Shown: positions 14,956-24,865, numbered from the stretch's first letter. The stretch is 64,000 nucleotides of DNA from SVFI01 sp964519385 (GCA_964519385.1 CAZFLR010000009.1:8986-72985), one strand, 5' to 3'. The notes: generated by a model not told the origin, from the letters alone. A program made the numbers and translations.

Positions 14956-16173
14956 TTACAATCTTCCTCCGCCCAGAAGCAGCTTCACTGTCTCCTGTGC
15001 ATTAAAATCAGCAATATCATCCGGAACATTCTGTCCGCATGTCACGTAAGACATCGGCGCACCGGTATACAATTTCAGGTTCAGCAAATTCCCCAGCGTC
15101 GTTGTCTCATCCAATTTGGTGAAAATAAGGCTGTAATCTGTCATCTCCTTATACGAATCCGCAATATTGATAAGATCTCTGTACTTCGTCGTTGCGCTGA
15201 CCACAAGATAAACTTCTTTTTCTACAGTTGCATCCAACGCGTTTATCATTTCCTGCATGTTGCTTCGCAGACTTGCATTATTGTGTGAATGTCCCGCCGT
15301 ATCAATCAGAATATAGTCACATTCCTTAAAATCCGTCAGTGCATTCTGAATCTCCGCCGCCGAATAAATAACCCGGAACGGAACTTCAAGGATACTTGCA
15401 TAGGTTCTAAGCTGCTCTGCTGCTGCAATACGGTATGTATCTGCCGTCAGAAGAGCTATCTTTTTCTTTTGCTCCACCGACAGCTTCGATGCAAGCTTTG
15501 CGATTGTCGTTGTCTTTCCCACTCCCGTCGGTCCGAGGAAATATATGACCTTCGGTCCTTTCTGCGCCGGTGTAATGGTGCTTGAATCGCCGAATTTCAA
15601 TACCATTTTCTGATATACATTGGATAAAATAAAATCTATCGGCATATTCGGCTTCATCGTCCGGTCCAGATCATCAATCAACTGATTGGCATATTTTTCA
15701 TTCAGCTCGTTTTCCATCATGACATTATAAAGGAGCTTGAAGAACTCAACATTTTCATTCTTTTCTTCCTCTTTGTCCGCTTGCGGTTTTCCGCTTCCCA
15801 TCTGCTTCTCAAGCATACTCTGGAGGGTATCTAGTTTTTCTTCGATTCCTTTGTCCGGCTTTTCGTCAACCGGCTTGTTTGCAGCCTTTTTTTCGGCCGC
15901 TTGCTCCGCCACTCTTTCCGGCTCCTTCTTCTGCACCTGACTCTGCGCAATCTCACTGACTGCAGCAACCGCGGACCTTAAGTTTGCCGTCTGGTCAACC
16001 GTATCTTCCTCCAGTGCCACCGTAACCTCAATCATCTGAGGCTTCAATATGCTAAAAAGTCCTTTTTTCTTGACCTGCTTCACATTCATGAGAACAACTG
16101 AATTTCCAAGCTCCTTTTTGGCTGCTGCCAGAGCCTCTTCCTCTGTCCTTCCCTGAAACTTTTTAATAATCAT
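14956..16173 (-). CDS. flhF: flagellar placement GTPase FlhF (SRP-type)
   Basis: 405 residues: an N-terminal B domain (IIKKFQGRTEEEALAAAKKE), a poorly conserved linker (about 75-140), an N domain, then the SRP-GTPase G domain with G1 (IYFLGPTGVGKTTTIAKLAS), LLTADTYRIAAAEQL, G3 (YILIDTAGHSHNN) and G4 (LIFTKLDETTTLGN). G3 has His after DTAG where many relatives have Arg. FlhF marks the site of flagellar assembly and is switched by FlhG. It starts at an ATG immediately after the flhA stop, indicating coupled translation. Confidence 0.95.
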   Translation of the reverse strand: MIIKKFQGRTEEEALAAAKKELGNSVVLMNVKQVKKKGLFSILKPQMIEVTVALEEDTVDQTANLRSAVAAVSEIAQSQVQKKEPERVAEQAAEKKAANKPVDEKPDKGIEEKLDTLQSMLEKQMGSGKPQADKEEEKNENVEFFKLLYNVMMENELNEKYANQLIDDLDRTMKPNMPIDFILSNVYQKMVLKFGDSSTITPAQKGPKVIYFLGPTGVGKTTTIAKLASKLSVEQKKKIALLTADTYRIAAAEQLRTYASILEVPFRVIYSAAEIQNALTDFKECDYILIDTAGHSHNNASLRSNMQEMINALDATVEKEVYLVVSATTKYRDLINIADSYKEMTDYSLIFTKLDETTTLGNLLNLKLYTGAPMSYVTCGQNVPDDIADFNAQETVKLLLGGGRL

Positions 16174-18207
16174 TTATGCACTCACCATCCCTACAGATTG
16201 TAACTCTACATTCGTTTCCACTTCATTGTAAGACACCACGATTAAATCCTTGAAATAATCCTCTGTCAGACGTTTAAAATACATACGGACAATCGGTGAT
16301 GTTATGATAATCGGATTCTTTCCGAGACTTTCCAGTTTTTCCACTTCCGCCTGCACGCTTGCCATAATCGCCTTCGTGCGCTCCGGTGCAAGTGTCAGAT
16401 ACGCTCCCTGCTCTGTCTGTTTCACACTTCCCATAATTTCCTGTTCAACCTTAGGATCAAGTGTCACGACACTCGTCGTCTCATTTGCCGGAAAATACCG
16501 GGCAGAAATTGCTCTTTTCAGGCTCTGGCGCGCATACTCTGTCAGAATATCCGTATCACGTGTTGACGGCGCGTAATCCGCCAGTGTCTCAAATATCGTA
16601 AGAAGGTCACGTATGGATATTCCCTCTTTAAGCAGATTCTGCAATACCTTCTGCACCTCGCCAAGTCCGAGCATCTTTGGAACAAGTTCTTCCACAATGG
16701 AAGGATTAGACTCCTTCAGGTTGTCCACCAGATTTTGTACATCCTGACGGCTCAGCAGCTCTGCTATATGCTGACGAATGACCTCCGTCAGATGCGTTGC
16801 GATGATGGAAGGCGGATCTACCACGGTGTAACCGAGGGTTTCCGCACGCTCCCTCTGTCCCTCCGTAATCCATACGGCCGGAAGATGGAAGGATGGCTCA
16901 AATGTCTTGATACCCGTAATTTCTTCCTCGACATAGCCCGGATTCATTGCCATATAATGATCAAACAAAATCTCTCCTTCGCTGACCTGAATACCTTTGA
17001 TTTTTATAATATACTGATTCGGATTAAGCTGAATATTATCACGAAGTCGTATGATAGGAACAATCGTACCCAACTCAAGTGCAATCTGTCTTCGTATCAT
17101 AACCACGCGGTCAAGCAAATCTCCCCCCTGGTTCACATCAGCAAGAGGAATGATGCCATAACCGAATTCCAATTCAATCGGGTCAACCTGAAGAAGCGAT
17201 GTAACATTCTCAGGCTGTCTGATTTCTTCGACCGCCATCTCCTCTTCGCTGGCCTCACTCTCAATCTGCGCCGTCTCAATGGTTCCTGCCATCATACGTC
17301 CAACCACGATAAAGACAGCTCCCACAGTCAGGAAAATCAGTGTATTAAGCGGAGTAATAATACCCAGTCCGATTAATACGACTCCCACCAGATACATGGT
17401 CTTCGGAACACCGAAAAGCTGTTTGACAAGCACTGCTCCGAAATCTGCATCCTTACTCCCTTTCGTCACAAGAATACCGGTCGAAAGAGAAATCAAAAGG
17501 GAAGGAATCTGGCTGACAAGTCCGTCTCCGATTGTAAGCACCGCATACTCCTGAAGTGCGGATGAAAAATCCATATTCTGACGAAGCACGCCCATCAGGA
17601 TACCACCAATAATGTTTACTGCCGTAATGATAAGACCGGCCGTTGCATCTCCCTTAACGTACTTCACCGCACCATCCATAGAGCCGAAGAAGCTGGCTTC
17701 CTGCTGGATTTTATCACGGCGTTCCTTCGCCTGCTTGTCCGTAATGGCACCGGTGTTCAGGTCGGCATCAATTGCCATCTGTTTACCTGGCATGGCATCC
17801 AGTGTGAATCTGGCTGTTACTTCCGCTACTCGCTCGGAACCTTTGTTGATTACCATAAACTGTACGATAATCAGAATAACGAATACAATAGCACCCATAA
17901 CAAGGTCGTTACCGCCTACGAATTCACCGAAGGTTCTGACTACGTTACCCGGGTCTCCGGTTGTAAGAATCAGACGCGTGGAAGAAACATTCAGCGCGAT
18001 TCGGAATATGGTCGTAAACAAAAGAATCGTCGGATAATAAGACATATCCAATGCCTCCCTTGCAAACATGGAGCCAAACATAATCGCAAACGCAACCGCC
18101 ATGTTACATGCCAGCAGCACATCCAGAAGTCCTGACGGAATCGGTACAATCAACATAATAAACGCCGCGAGGACATACGCCGCCACACCGATATCTGCTT
18201 TTTTCAT
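16174..18207 (-). CDS. flhA: flagellar export gate protein FlhA
   Basis: 677 residues, the usual length. Eight hydrophobic segments occupy about the first 300 residues, with the conserved FHIPEP-type region (MPGKQMAIDADLNTGAI, DKQAKERRDKI) between them. The C-terminal cytoplasmic ring domain carries FGYGIIPLAD, VIRQHIAELLSRQDVQNLVD and SYNEV. It forms the nonameric ring that receives chaperone-substrate complexes and uses proton motive force for export. Strong GGAGGTGA site; it follows flhB by about 30 nt. Confidence 0.98.
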   Translation of the reverse strand: MKKADIGVAAYVLAAFIMLIVPIPSGLLDVLLACNMAVAFAIMFGSMFAREALDMSYYPTILLFTTIFRIALNVSSTRLILTTGDPGNVVRTFGEFVGGNDLVMGAIVFVILIIVQFMVINKGSERVAEVTARFTLDAMPGKQMAIDADLNTGAITDKQAKERRDKIQQEASFFGSMDGAVKYVKGDATAGLIITAVNIIGGILMGVLRQNMDFSSALQEYAVLTIGDGLVSQIPSLLISLSTGILVTKGSKDADFGAVLVKQLFGVPKTMYLVGVVLIGLGIITPLNTLIFLTVGAVFIVVGRMMAGTIETAQIESEASEEEMAVEEIRQPENVTSLLQVDPIELEFGYGIIPLADVNQGGDLLDRVVMIRRQIALELGTIVPIIRLRDNIQLNPNQYIIKIKGIQVSEGEILFDHYMAMNPGYVEEEITGIKTFEPSFHLPAVWITEGQRERAETLGYTVVDPPSIIATHLTEVIRQHIAELLSRQDVQNLVDNLKESNPSIVEELVPKMLGLGEVQKVLQNLLKEGISIRDLLTIFETLADYAPSTRDTDILTEYARQSLKRAISARYFPANETTSVVTLDPKVEQEIMGSVKQTEQGAYLTLAPERTKAIMASVQAEVEKLESLGKNPIIITSPIVRMYFKRLTEDYFKDLIVVSYNEVETNVELQSVGMVSA

Positions 18208-18238
18208 TCCGTCACCTCCCTTTCGCTGATTTTATCCT

Positions 18239-19348
18239 TTATATTTTGCCCTTCATATGATATACCATTGCCAGCACCTCCGCCACCGTCTGATAAAGCT
18301 CCGGAGGAACCTGTTCTCCTATTTCCACGTTATAATAGAGCATTCGTGCCAATGGTTTGTTTTCTACAATTTCTACTTTATTTTCTCTTGCCACTTCTTT
18401 AATTTTTGCGGCCAGATGGTCCTCACCTTTTGCCAGCACAACCGGTGCCGGTGCGACCTCAAGATCATATTGGATTGCGACCGCAAAATGCGTCGGATTG
18501 GTAATTACCACGTCCGCCTTCGGAATATCCTGCATCATACGCCTTCGGGAAGATTCCTGCATACGCTGACGCTGTTTTCCCTTGACAGCCGGGTCTCCCT
18601 CTGCATTCTTGTACTCATCCTTTACTTCCTGCTTGGTCATTTTCTGGTCTTCATGGAATTTATACTTCTGATATGCAAAGTCAAGCAGTGCTATCACTAC
18701 ATACACAATGGATATTTTCAGTCCCAGACTGATTGCAATATCCCCCGCCACGGCAATTCCCTGCCAGAGCGTCATATTAAACAGTAAATATATCACATCC
18801 ATCTGGTCGCGCAGAGTCGTATAAACCACATAGACAATGAGCACAATTTTCAAAATGGACTTAAACAGCTCTATCAGGGACTGCGCAGAAAACATTCTCT
18901 TAAAGCCCGCGATAGGATTGAGCTTGTTAAACTTCGGTTTTAAGGGCTTCGTTGTCACATGCCACTTTACCTGAATCAGATCCGCCAGAAAAGCAAGAAC
19001 GAACCCGACCGCCAGAAACGGTGCTGTCATAAGCAGGATATCCAGCATGACCGTCTGCAGATACGCAATCATATCTCCCGTTCTGAGTTGCCCGTTATGC
19101 AGCTTAATCAGTTCCGGAATACGGTTATAGCCTTCTGAAAAGGTTCCAAGAAACCGTTCGCCCAAAAATGACAGAACCGCCTTTAAAAGTATGAAAAGGC
19201 CAATCAGTGTCAGGGCATTGGAAATCTCCCTGCTCTTTGCAACCTGTCCTTCATCTCTGGCATCCTTGAGCTTTTTGGCTGTAGGTTCTTCTGTTTTTTC
19301 CCCTCCCGGTCCTTCTTTCGCGAAGAACTGAAGATCTAATTCCATCAT
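18239..19348 (-). CDS. flhB: flagellar export switch protein FlhB
   Basis: 369 residues. The N-terminal half has four transmembrane segments (about 40-220), then a linker (YKNAEGDPAVKGKQRQRM) and the C-terminal autocleavage domain with the NPTH motif (VVITNPTHFAVAIQYD, about residue 270). Self-cleavage at NPTH switches export from rod/hook to filament substrates together with FliK. It overlaps the fliR stop (ATGATGG); a second in-frame ATG is one codon later. Confidence 0.98.
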   Translation of the reverse strand: MMELDLQFFAKEGPGGEKTEEPTAKKLKDARDEGQVAKSREISNALTLIGLFILLKAVLSFLGERFLGTFSEGYNRIPELIKLHNGQLRTGDMIAYLQTVMLDILLMTAPFLAVGFVLAFLADLIQVKWHVTTKPLKPKFNKLNPIAGFKRMFSAQSLIELFKSILKIVLIVYVVYTTLRDQMDVIYLLFNMTLWQGIAVAGDIAISLGLKISIVYVVIALLDFAYQKYKFHEDQKMTKQEVKDEYKNAEGDPAVKGKQRQRMQESSRRRMMQDIPKADVVITNPTHFAVAIQYDLEVAPAPVVLAKGEDHLAAKIKEVARENKVEIVENKPLARMLYYNVEIGEQVPPELYQTVAEVLAMVYHMKGKI

Positions 19349-20130
19349 GGCATCATCGCCTCCACAAACGCGACAATCATCACTTTCATTTCCGTGTAAA
19401 TAAAATCGCTGACATACGGAAGCATACCTGTCGTCAAAAGCATTATCAGAAGTCCTATCAGAATTTTTATCTGCATTCCGACCGCAAACATGTTGAGCTG
19501 AGGCGATACCTTTGCCAGAATACCGAGCACAACATTCACAATCAGAGTGGCCGCAAAGACCGGAAGTGCAATCTGAAATCCAATCGTAATATAGCTGCTG
19601 AGAAAAGCAATGACCGGCTCAACCATCCTGTCCGGACGAAGAACCGCTCCGGCAATCGGAATCAGTTCATACGTCTCCGCAATCGCCTGAATCAGATATC
19701 TGTGCATTCCGGAAACCATTAAAATGAGCATTACCATGTACTGATAGTAAAAACCGGTAATTGTCGCATTTTCTTTCGTGGTCGGATCCATGGCATTTAC
19801 CATGGCAAAACCAATCTCCATGTCAACCATTCGTCCTGCAAAAAAAACAATAGAGCTGCATATATTGGCTCCCCAGCCAATCATCAGCCCGACAATCGCT
19901 TCCTTTAAAACAATCGTCGCATACTGCAGAACCGTATTGTAAACCAACTGCTCATGCGGCATTGTTGTAAAATATATAAGATAAGATACAAATAATCCCA
20001 GTGCAATCTTAAACTGTCCCGGAGTATTATTCATTCCGTAAAACGGAGCAGCATATATGAAACATGTCATGCGGACCATGATCAGTAGAAATATTTCAAG
20101 CTCTTGAATTGAAAAACTGTACTCTATCAT
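19345..20130 (-). CDS. fliR: flagellar export gate protein FliR
   Basis: 261 residues, polytopic (about six hydrophobic segments): an N-terminal EYSFSIQELEIFLLIMVRMT and a C-terminal LNMFAVGMQIKILIGLLIML, both typical of FliR. With FliP5 and FliQ4 it builds the helical export gate inside the MS ring. ATG with AAGGTAG upstream; it follows fliQ by 4 nt and overlaps flhB. Confidence 0.97.
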   Translation of the reverse strand: MIEYSFSIQELEIFLLIMVRMTCFIYAAPFYGMNNTPGQFKIALGLFVSYLIYFTTMPHEQLVYNTVLQYATIVLKEAIVGLMIGWGANICSSIVFFAGRMVDMEIGFAMVNAMDPTTKENATITGFYYQYMVMLILMVSGMHRYLIQAIAETYELIPIAGAVLRPDRMVEPVIAFLSSYITIGFQIALPVFAATLIVNVVLGILAKVSPQLNMFAVGMQIKILIGLLIMLLTTGMLPYVSDFIYTEMKVMIVAFVEAMMP

Positions 20131-20134
20131 ACTT

Positions 20135-20404
20135 CTACCTTATGTATATCGCAAAATCTGACCACATATTCGTGATCAGTGTCGTTAACTGTGTCAGCAT
20201 CCAGTGCCCCAAAAGCATTATGGATATAAAAACTCCGAGTATTTTCGGAACAAAGGTTAGTGTCTGTTCCTGAATAGATGTAACCGTCTGAAAAATACTG
20301 ACAATCAGACCAATTACAAGTGAAACCAATAAAAGAGGAGCGGACGTTAAAATAATGGTGTACAGTGCCTCATTGGCAATTTCCATAACCATATCAATCG
20401 ACAT
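20135..20404 (-). CDS. fliQ: flagellar export gate protein FliQ
   Basis: 89 residues with two transmembrane helices (about 15-38 and 50-72) and the typical VSLVIGLIVSIFQTVTSIQE segment and EQTLTFVPKI. Usual family length. Part of the FliPQR gate complex. Between fliP and fliR, as in nearly all flagellar loci. Confidence 0.97.
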   Translation of the reverse strand: MSIDMVMEIANEALYTIILTSAPLLLVSLVIGLIVSIFQTVTSIQEQTLTFVPKILGVFISIMLLGHWMLTQLTTLITNMWSDFAIYIR

Positions 20405-20461
20405 TATTTCATCACTCCATTCCTCTTTTTCGTCTATTATATTTTCATGTCAGCGAACGCG

Positions 20462-21310
20462 TCACATGAATGTTTTTACCAAATTTACAATCACAAGATT
20501 CCATCCGTCCGCAAGAACGAATAACAAAATCTTAAACGGCATGGAAATCGTTGTCGGCGGAAGCATCATCATACCCATACTCATCAGTGCCGATGAAACC
20601 ACCATGTCAATCACAAGGAAAGGCACATATATAACAAATCCGATAATAAATGCCGTTCTCAGCTCACTTATCATGAAAGCCGGAATCAGAGCACTTGTCG
20701 GAATATCCTCAAGCTCTCCCGTCCACTCATATCCGCCAATCTCGCAGAACATCTTTGCATCCTTGAGCTGTGTCTGCTTATACATAAAATCGCGAAGAGG
20801 ATCCACCGCTGCTTCAAGAGCCTCCTCCTGCGTTATCTGACCTGCCTCAAACGGAACCAGTGCCTCCTCATTAATCTGCGTTATCGTCGGACTCATGATA
20901 AAGTATGTCAAAAACAGAGCCAGACCGATAATCACCTGGTTCGGAGGTGCTGTCTGCGTATTCAGTGCCTGCCTTGTAAAGTGAAGTACTATCAGGATTC
21001 TCGTATAAGAGGTCAGACATATCAACAATGTCGGGGCAAGTGCGATTGCCGTGAGAGTCAGCAATATACGAATCGGACCTGCTACCGTTCCGTTTCCGTC
21101 ATCATATGTAATTGTCATCGTGTTTGCGATATTCAGCTCACTCAGCTCATCCGCCGTCTCGGCTGTTCCCGGTTCGTTTATGTTGGTCCGGTCCTCCGTC
21201 GTTCCCGCACCACGGTCCCTTGTCGTCGCATAGACAGCCATCGTGGTACAAAAAACAAAAATACCGAGCATCAGAGCCAGAGCAGAAATCCGTAACGCTT
21301 TTCTATTCAT
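20462..21310 (-). CDS. fliP: flagellar export gate protein FliP
   Basis: About 282 residues. A cleavable signal peptide (ALRISALALMLGIFVFCTTM then AVYA) precedes a variable periplasm-side segment (about 30-65), then the FliP core: ILIVLHFTRQALNTQTAPPN, IGLALFLTYFIMSPT, and the C-terminal VSSALMSMGMMMLPPTTISM then PFKILLFVLADGW. It is the pentameric core of the export gate. The start is placed at the ATG at 21310 (another ATG lies two codons earlier), overlapping fliO by 8 nt; the long frame upstream is fliO coding sequence in another frame. Confidence 0.96.
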   Translation of the reverse strand: MNRKALRISALALMLGIFVFCTTMAVYATTRDRGAGTTEDRTNINEPGTAETADELSELNIANTMTITYDDGNGTVAGPIRILLTLTAIALAPTLLICLTSYTRILIVLHFTRQALNTQTAPPNQVIIGLALFLTYFIMSPTITQINEEALVPFEAGQITQEEALEAAVDPLRDFMYKQTQLKDAKMFCEIGGYEWTGELEDIPTSALIPAFMISELRTAFIIGFVIYVPFLVIDMVVSSALMSMGMMMLPPTTISMPFKILLFVLADGWNLVIVNLVKTFM

Positions 21311-21686
21311 TGTCATCTGCCTGCTTTTTTCTGCTGTGCTTTGCCTTTTCAAGTATTGCCGTAAAATCCGGATAACGGGCCTGCGCATCTGCTTCCCTGT
21401 CCAAATTCAGTTCCCCGGGGTTCAGTTCCGCAACCATATGTACCGTATCCTTGCCAAGCCCGATAAGAAAATACCGGTTGCCCGCCCGTACAATCTGAAG
21501 ATACTTGTTCTGTGCAATTCTGGTTGCTTCCACCACTTCCAGATTCCCCGTTTTCATCGTCTGTTTCTGATATCCCGCAATAAACTTTGATGTCCAGAAC
21601 GTCAAAAACAAAACAAGTACAAAAATCAGAAGTGATGTGAGCAGTCTCACGACAGACTCAATCGTTCCCGAAGCCATGAGCACCAT
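21303..21686 (-). CDS. fliO: flagellar biosynthesis protein FliO
   Basis: 127 residues. One N-terminal transmembrane helix (about 14-36) then a small cytoplasmic domain (LEVVEATRIAQNKYLQIVRA, RYFLIGLGKD) with the FliO/FliZ pattern, and a charged tail. It acts as a chaperone for FliP pentamer assembly. It lies between cheY and fliP as in B. subtilis. The start is one base after the cheY stop; the ribosome-binding site (AAGGTAG) is about 13 nt away, so an internal ATG three codons in is possible. Confidence 0.88.
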   Translation of the reverse strand: MVLMASGTIESVVRLLTSLLIFVLVLFLTFWTSKFIAGYQKQTMKTGNLEVVEATRIAQNKYLQIVRAGNRYFLIGLGKDTVHMVAELNPGELNLDREADAQARYPDFTAILEKAKHSRKKQADDNE

Positions 21687-21687
21687 A

Positions 21688-22050
21688 TCAGCCCACTACC
21701 TTCTTTACTGCTTCCAGAACCCGGTCTGCCTGGAATGGTTTTACGATAAAGTCTCTGGCTCCTGCCTGAATAGACTCGATAACCATCGCCTGCTGTCCCA
21801 TAGCAGAACACATAATCACCATGGCTCCCGGATCTGCTTCTTTAATCTTCTTTAATGCCTGAATTCCGTCCATTTCCGGCATTGTAATATCCATAAGCAC
21901 AAGATCCGGCTTCACTTCCGCATATTTTTCCACGGCTTTGGCACCGTTTTCTGCTTCACCCGCAACATTATACCCGTTTTTTGTAAGGATATCCTTAATC
22001 ATCATTCGCATGAAAGCTGCATCGTCACAAATTAAAATGTTTTTTGCCAT
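21688..22050 (-). CDS. cheY: chemotaxis response regulator CheY
   Basis: A 120-residue stand-alone receiver: acidic pair CDD at 8-10, phosphoacceptor Asp54 in LVLMDITMPEMDG, the conserved Ser in MVIMCSAMG and the Lys in FIVKPFQADRV. Phosphorylated by CheA, it binds FliM/FliY to set rotation; CheC and FliY remove the phosphate. Position between fliY and fliO is the standard Gram-positive arrangement. Confidence 0.97.
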   Translation of the reverse strand: MAKNILICDDAAFMRMMIKDILTKNGYNVAGEAENGAKAVEKYAEVKPDLVLMDITMPEMDGIQALKKIKEADPGAMVIMCSAMGQQAMVIESIQAGARDFIVKPFQADRVLEAVKKVVG

Positions 22051-22073
22051 TTCTTTTTCTCCTATTTTTCAAC

Positions 22074-23297
22074 TTATTTTACAATTTCCGTTACTCTGAT
22101 ACCAAAACTTTCTTCGATTACGACAACCTCTCCCTTGGCCACAAACTTACCGTTGACGAGCACATCAATCGGTTCGCCTGCAATCCTGTCAAGTTCAATA
22201 ATCGTACCCGGTGTGAAATCAAGAATTTCAGCAATTGACTTTTTCGTTCTTCCGAGTTCAACCGTAACCTCAAGCGGAACATCCATAATCAGTCCAATGT
22301 TTTCCTGACTGACTCCTGCCGGTACTCCTGCTCCAAACGCCTGGAACTGCGCCGGCTGAATATTCATATTCTGAGGCATTACCTGCTGCGGAACTGCCAT
22401 CTGAGGCATTGCCTGCTGTGGCATCGCATATCCCATAGCCATCGGATCCGGCATTTGCATCGGTTGCGGAGCCGGCATTGGCTGCGGAGCCGGTATCGGC
22501 TGTGGCATCGGCTCAGGCTGTGGAACCGGGTCAACCTTCTGAGGAACAAACGGTTCAGGTTCAGGCTCCGGCTGTGCCGGTGTCTCTGCCTGCGTATCCC
22601 CCATCTGATTTCCGATAAAAATATCATACAGAGATTTTGCGAATTCTATCGGATAAAGCTGCATGATTGTACTGTCTACCAGTTCATCAATCTGCATTCT
22701 GAATTCAATCTTAACAAACTGTTCATCCAGAAAAGGAGCGATATCTCCTCCGCTCTTATTGTCAAGCATATTGACAAGACTCGCATCAGGCGGACTGATA
22801 TCTATCATCTTTCCAAGCATGGAGGAAAGAGATGTTGCAGAAGAACCCATCATCTGGTTCATCGCCTCGGAAATCGCACTCAGATGCAATTCACCAAGCT
22901 CACCCTCTGTATTTGTTCCGTCACCACCCATCATAAGATCGGTAATCACCTTTACATCATGTTCTCTTAGTATTAAAATATTGGCTCCGTCAAGCCCCTG
23001 CGTATATCGAATCTGAATAAATACACACGGTCTTTCATGGTCATCTATAAAATTATCCCATGTAGCAACCGACACAACCGGTGTTGTGATATTTACCTTG
23101 CGATTTACCAGAGAAAACAGCGTTGTCGCTGATGTGCCCATGCTGATATTGGCAATCTCGCCGATGGCATCTTTTTCAATATCACTCAGTTCCACAGTGT
23201 TGGCCTTCGTCTCCCCGGTCGCAGCCGGTGCGTCTCCGCCAACATCCATGCCACTTAGTAACGCATTTATCTCGTCCTGAGACAGCATACCGTCCAT
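22074..23297 (-). CDS. fliY: flagellar switch protein and CheY-P phosphatase FliY
   Basis: 407 residues. A short N-terminal CheY-P-binding peptide (MLSQDEINALLSGM); a CheC-like domain with two phosphatase motifs (DAIGEIANISMGTSATTLFS and LSAISEAMNQMMGSSATSLS); a linker of about 85 residues made almost only of P, Q, M, A and E (about 225-310); and a C-terminal FliN/SpoA domain (MDVPLEVTVELGRTKKSIAE). It is the C-ring component that also dephosphorylates CheY-P, as in B. subtilis and Thermotoga. No separate fliN is present. Overlap-free, 3 nt after fliM. Confidence 0.96.
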   Translation of the reverse strand: MDGMLSQDEINALLSGMDVGGDAPAATGETKANTVELSDIEKDAIGEIANISMGTSATTLFSLVNRKVNITTPVVSVATWDNFIDDHERPCVFIQIRYTQGLDGANILILREHDVKVITDLMMGGDGTNTEGELGELHLSAISEAMNQMMGSSATSLSSMLGKMIDISPPDASLVNMLDNKSGGDIAPFLDEQFVKIEFRMQIDELVDSTIMQLYPIEFAKSLYDIFIGNQMGDTQAETPAQPEPEPEPFVPQKVDPVPQPEPMPQPIPAPQPMPAPQPMQMPDPMAMGYAMPQQAMPQMAVPQQVMPQNMNIQPAQFQAFGAGVPAGVSQENIGLIMDVPLEVTVELGRTKKSIAEILDFTPGTIIELDRIAGEPIDVLVNGKFVAKGEVVVIEESFGIRVTEIVK

Positions 23298-23300
23298 GGA

Positions 23301-24281
23301 TTATTCCTCCTCTCTGAATACCGTCATTACCCGCACAGCATAATTATCTTTATTCGTGCCCGGCAATGCAGTGAATTTTTTTAAATTTCCAACATAGACA
23401 GGAAGCTCCTCGTCCACCTTGGTATCAAGCCGAATCACATCCCCTACCTGCAGATTGGCAAAATCCATCACCGAAACAATGCTCTTTCCGAGCACCGCCT
23501 TCACAGGCACCGTGGTTTTCTTAATCATCGACTCAATATATTCTGCATAATCCTCATCACTAACATTCTGCATTGTGGAGAACCAGAATTTCGTATTTAA
23601 CTTATCCATGATATCTTCCAGCGTAATATACGGAAGACACGCATTCATATATCCTTCCACTTCACCGATTCGCACATTCAGCGTGACAATCGCAATCATT
23701 TCATTCGGTGCGATAATCTGTGCAAACTGTGCATTTGTTTCAATTCGTTCCATAAAAGGATCCAAATCGACCACGTTTCTCCAAGGCTCCCTCAGAAGCT
23801 GCATACACGCGATCATTATCTTATCAAGGATTGACATTTCAATCTCTGAAAATTCTCTGTTTTTTTCAAGTGGTATACCGGATCCGCCAAGCATTCTGTC
23901 CAGAATTGCAAAACCAAGATTCGGCGAAAGCTCCAATATGATATTTCCGTTCAAAGGCACAAAGTTGATAATTCCGAGTACAACCGGATTACTAAGTGCA
24001 TTGGTAAATTCGGAAAAAGTAACCGTCTCCGAGCTTGCCACATTAACCTGTACCGTTTTTCTGAGATACACCGGCAGGTTGGTAGACAACAGACGGCCAT
24101 AGTGTTCAAAAATAATCTCCAGAGTTCGCAGATGTTCTTTTGAAAATTTAGCCGGTCGCTTAAAGTCATAATTCTTCGCTGTCTTCTCCGGCTGCTCTTT
24201 CATTTCTTCTACATCCAGTTCGCCGCTGCTAAGCGCGTTCAGCAAACTGTCTATCTCACTTTGAGATAAAACATCTCCCAC
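23301..24281 (-). CDS. fliM: flagellar motor switch protein FliM
   Basis: 326 residues. N-terminal CheY-P-binding peptide (DVLSQSEIDSLLNAL); FliM middle domain with FEHYGRLLSTNLPVYLRKTV and GSGIPLEKNREFSEIE; C-terminal SpoA domain (IVSVMDFANLQVGDVIRLDT). It is the central C-ring protein linking FliG to FliY and CheY-P. I place the start at the GTG at 24281 (GDVLSQSE...), because AGGAGGTGA is 5 nt upstream; the GTG three codons earlier abuts that site. Confidence 0.96.
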   Translation of the reverse strand: MGDVLSQSEIDSLLNALSSGELDVEEMKEQPEKTAKNYDFKRPAKFSKEHLRTLEIIFEHYGRLLSTNLPVYLRKTVQVNVASSETVTFSEFTNALSNPVVLGIINFVPLNGNIILELSPNLGFAILDRMLGGSGIPLEKNREFSEIEMSILDKIMIACMQLLREPWRNVVDLDPFMERIETNAQFAQIIAPNEMIAIVTLNVRIGEVEGYMNACLPYITLEDIMDKLNTKFWFSTMQNVSDEDYAEYIESMIKKTTVPVKAVLGKSIVSVMDFANLQVGDVIRLDTKVDEELPVYVGNLKKFTALPGTNKDNYAVRVMTVFREEE

Positions 24282-24317
24282 CTGACTCACCTCCTGTTTC
24301 TCGTAATGTCCGGCAGT

Positions 24318-24842
24318 CTACTGTTCAATAATATCCCGGAATGTGACTTTATAAATAAATTCTGACCCATACATGTTATGGATTCTCTTAAGAATATCTT
24401 CCCTTACTGCATCGCCGTTATCCGCCTGAATCTCTTCCATTGTGTAATCACCAAACGCCTCGACGATCAGTCCTTTAATCAGACTCTCTTTATTGGCAAG
24501 TGCTTCTGCATCCCCGTATGTTTTGTAATCCTCATGCTTTGTGTTCATGACAAGGGTTACCGAAACGAGTGCAAAATGAGCATTTCCGTCCGCACCCTTT
24601 TTCAGCGGAATCGTCATCTGCTCTTCAATATCATAAACTTCCGTATCATCGATGGAAACCTCAGGAACCGCTTCTCCCGCCGCTCCGTTTTCAAGTTCCA
24701 GATTTAAAATCGTTGCGATATCTCCTATCACCGCCGCCGTCTTTTTGTTCGTCGAAGTGACACTAATCATAATAATCGTGGAGAACACAATATTTACAAT
24801 CAGCAAAGCAAGGATGATAATCGATAATAAGTTCTTTTTCAT
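24318..24842 (-). CDS. fliL: flagellar basal body-associated protein FliL
   Basis: 174 residues. An N-terminal transmembrane helix (about 5-27) and an extracytoplasmic stomatin-like FliL domain ending EDILKRIHNMYGSEFIYKVT then FRDIIEQ. It surrounds and stabilises the MotAB stator units. Position motB-fliL-fliM fits. Sequence divergence within FliL is normally high, so the call rests on architecture, C-terminal motif and context. Confidence 0.88.
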   Translation of the reverse strand: MKKNLLSIIILALLIVNIVFSTIIMISVTSTNKKTAAVIGDIATILNLELENGAAGEAVPEVSIDDTEVYDIEEQMTIPLKKGADGNAHFALVSVTLVMNTKHEDYKTYGDAEALANKESLIKGLIVEAFGDYTMEEIQADNGDAVREDILKRIHNMYGSEFIYKVTFRDIIEQ

Positions 24843-24865
24843 TTATTCCTCTCCCTTACGCTCTT

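Noticed and set aside
22370..22580. Tandem repeat in fliY
   Set aside because: The Pro/Gln/Met repeats are coding sequence of a flexible linker in FliY, not a separate DNA element.
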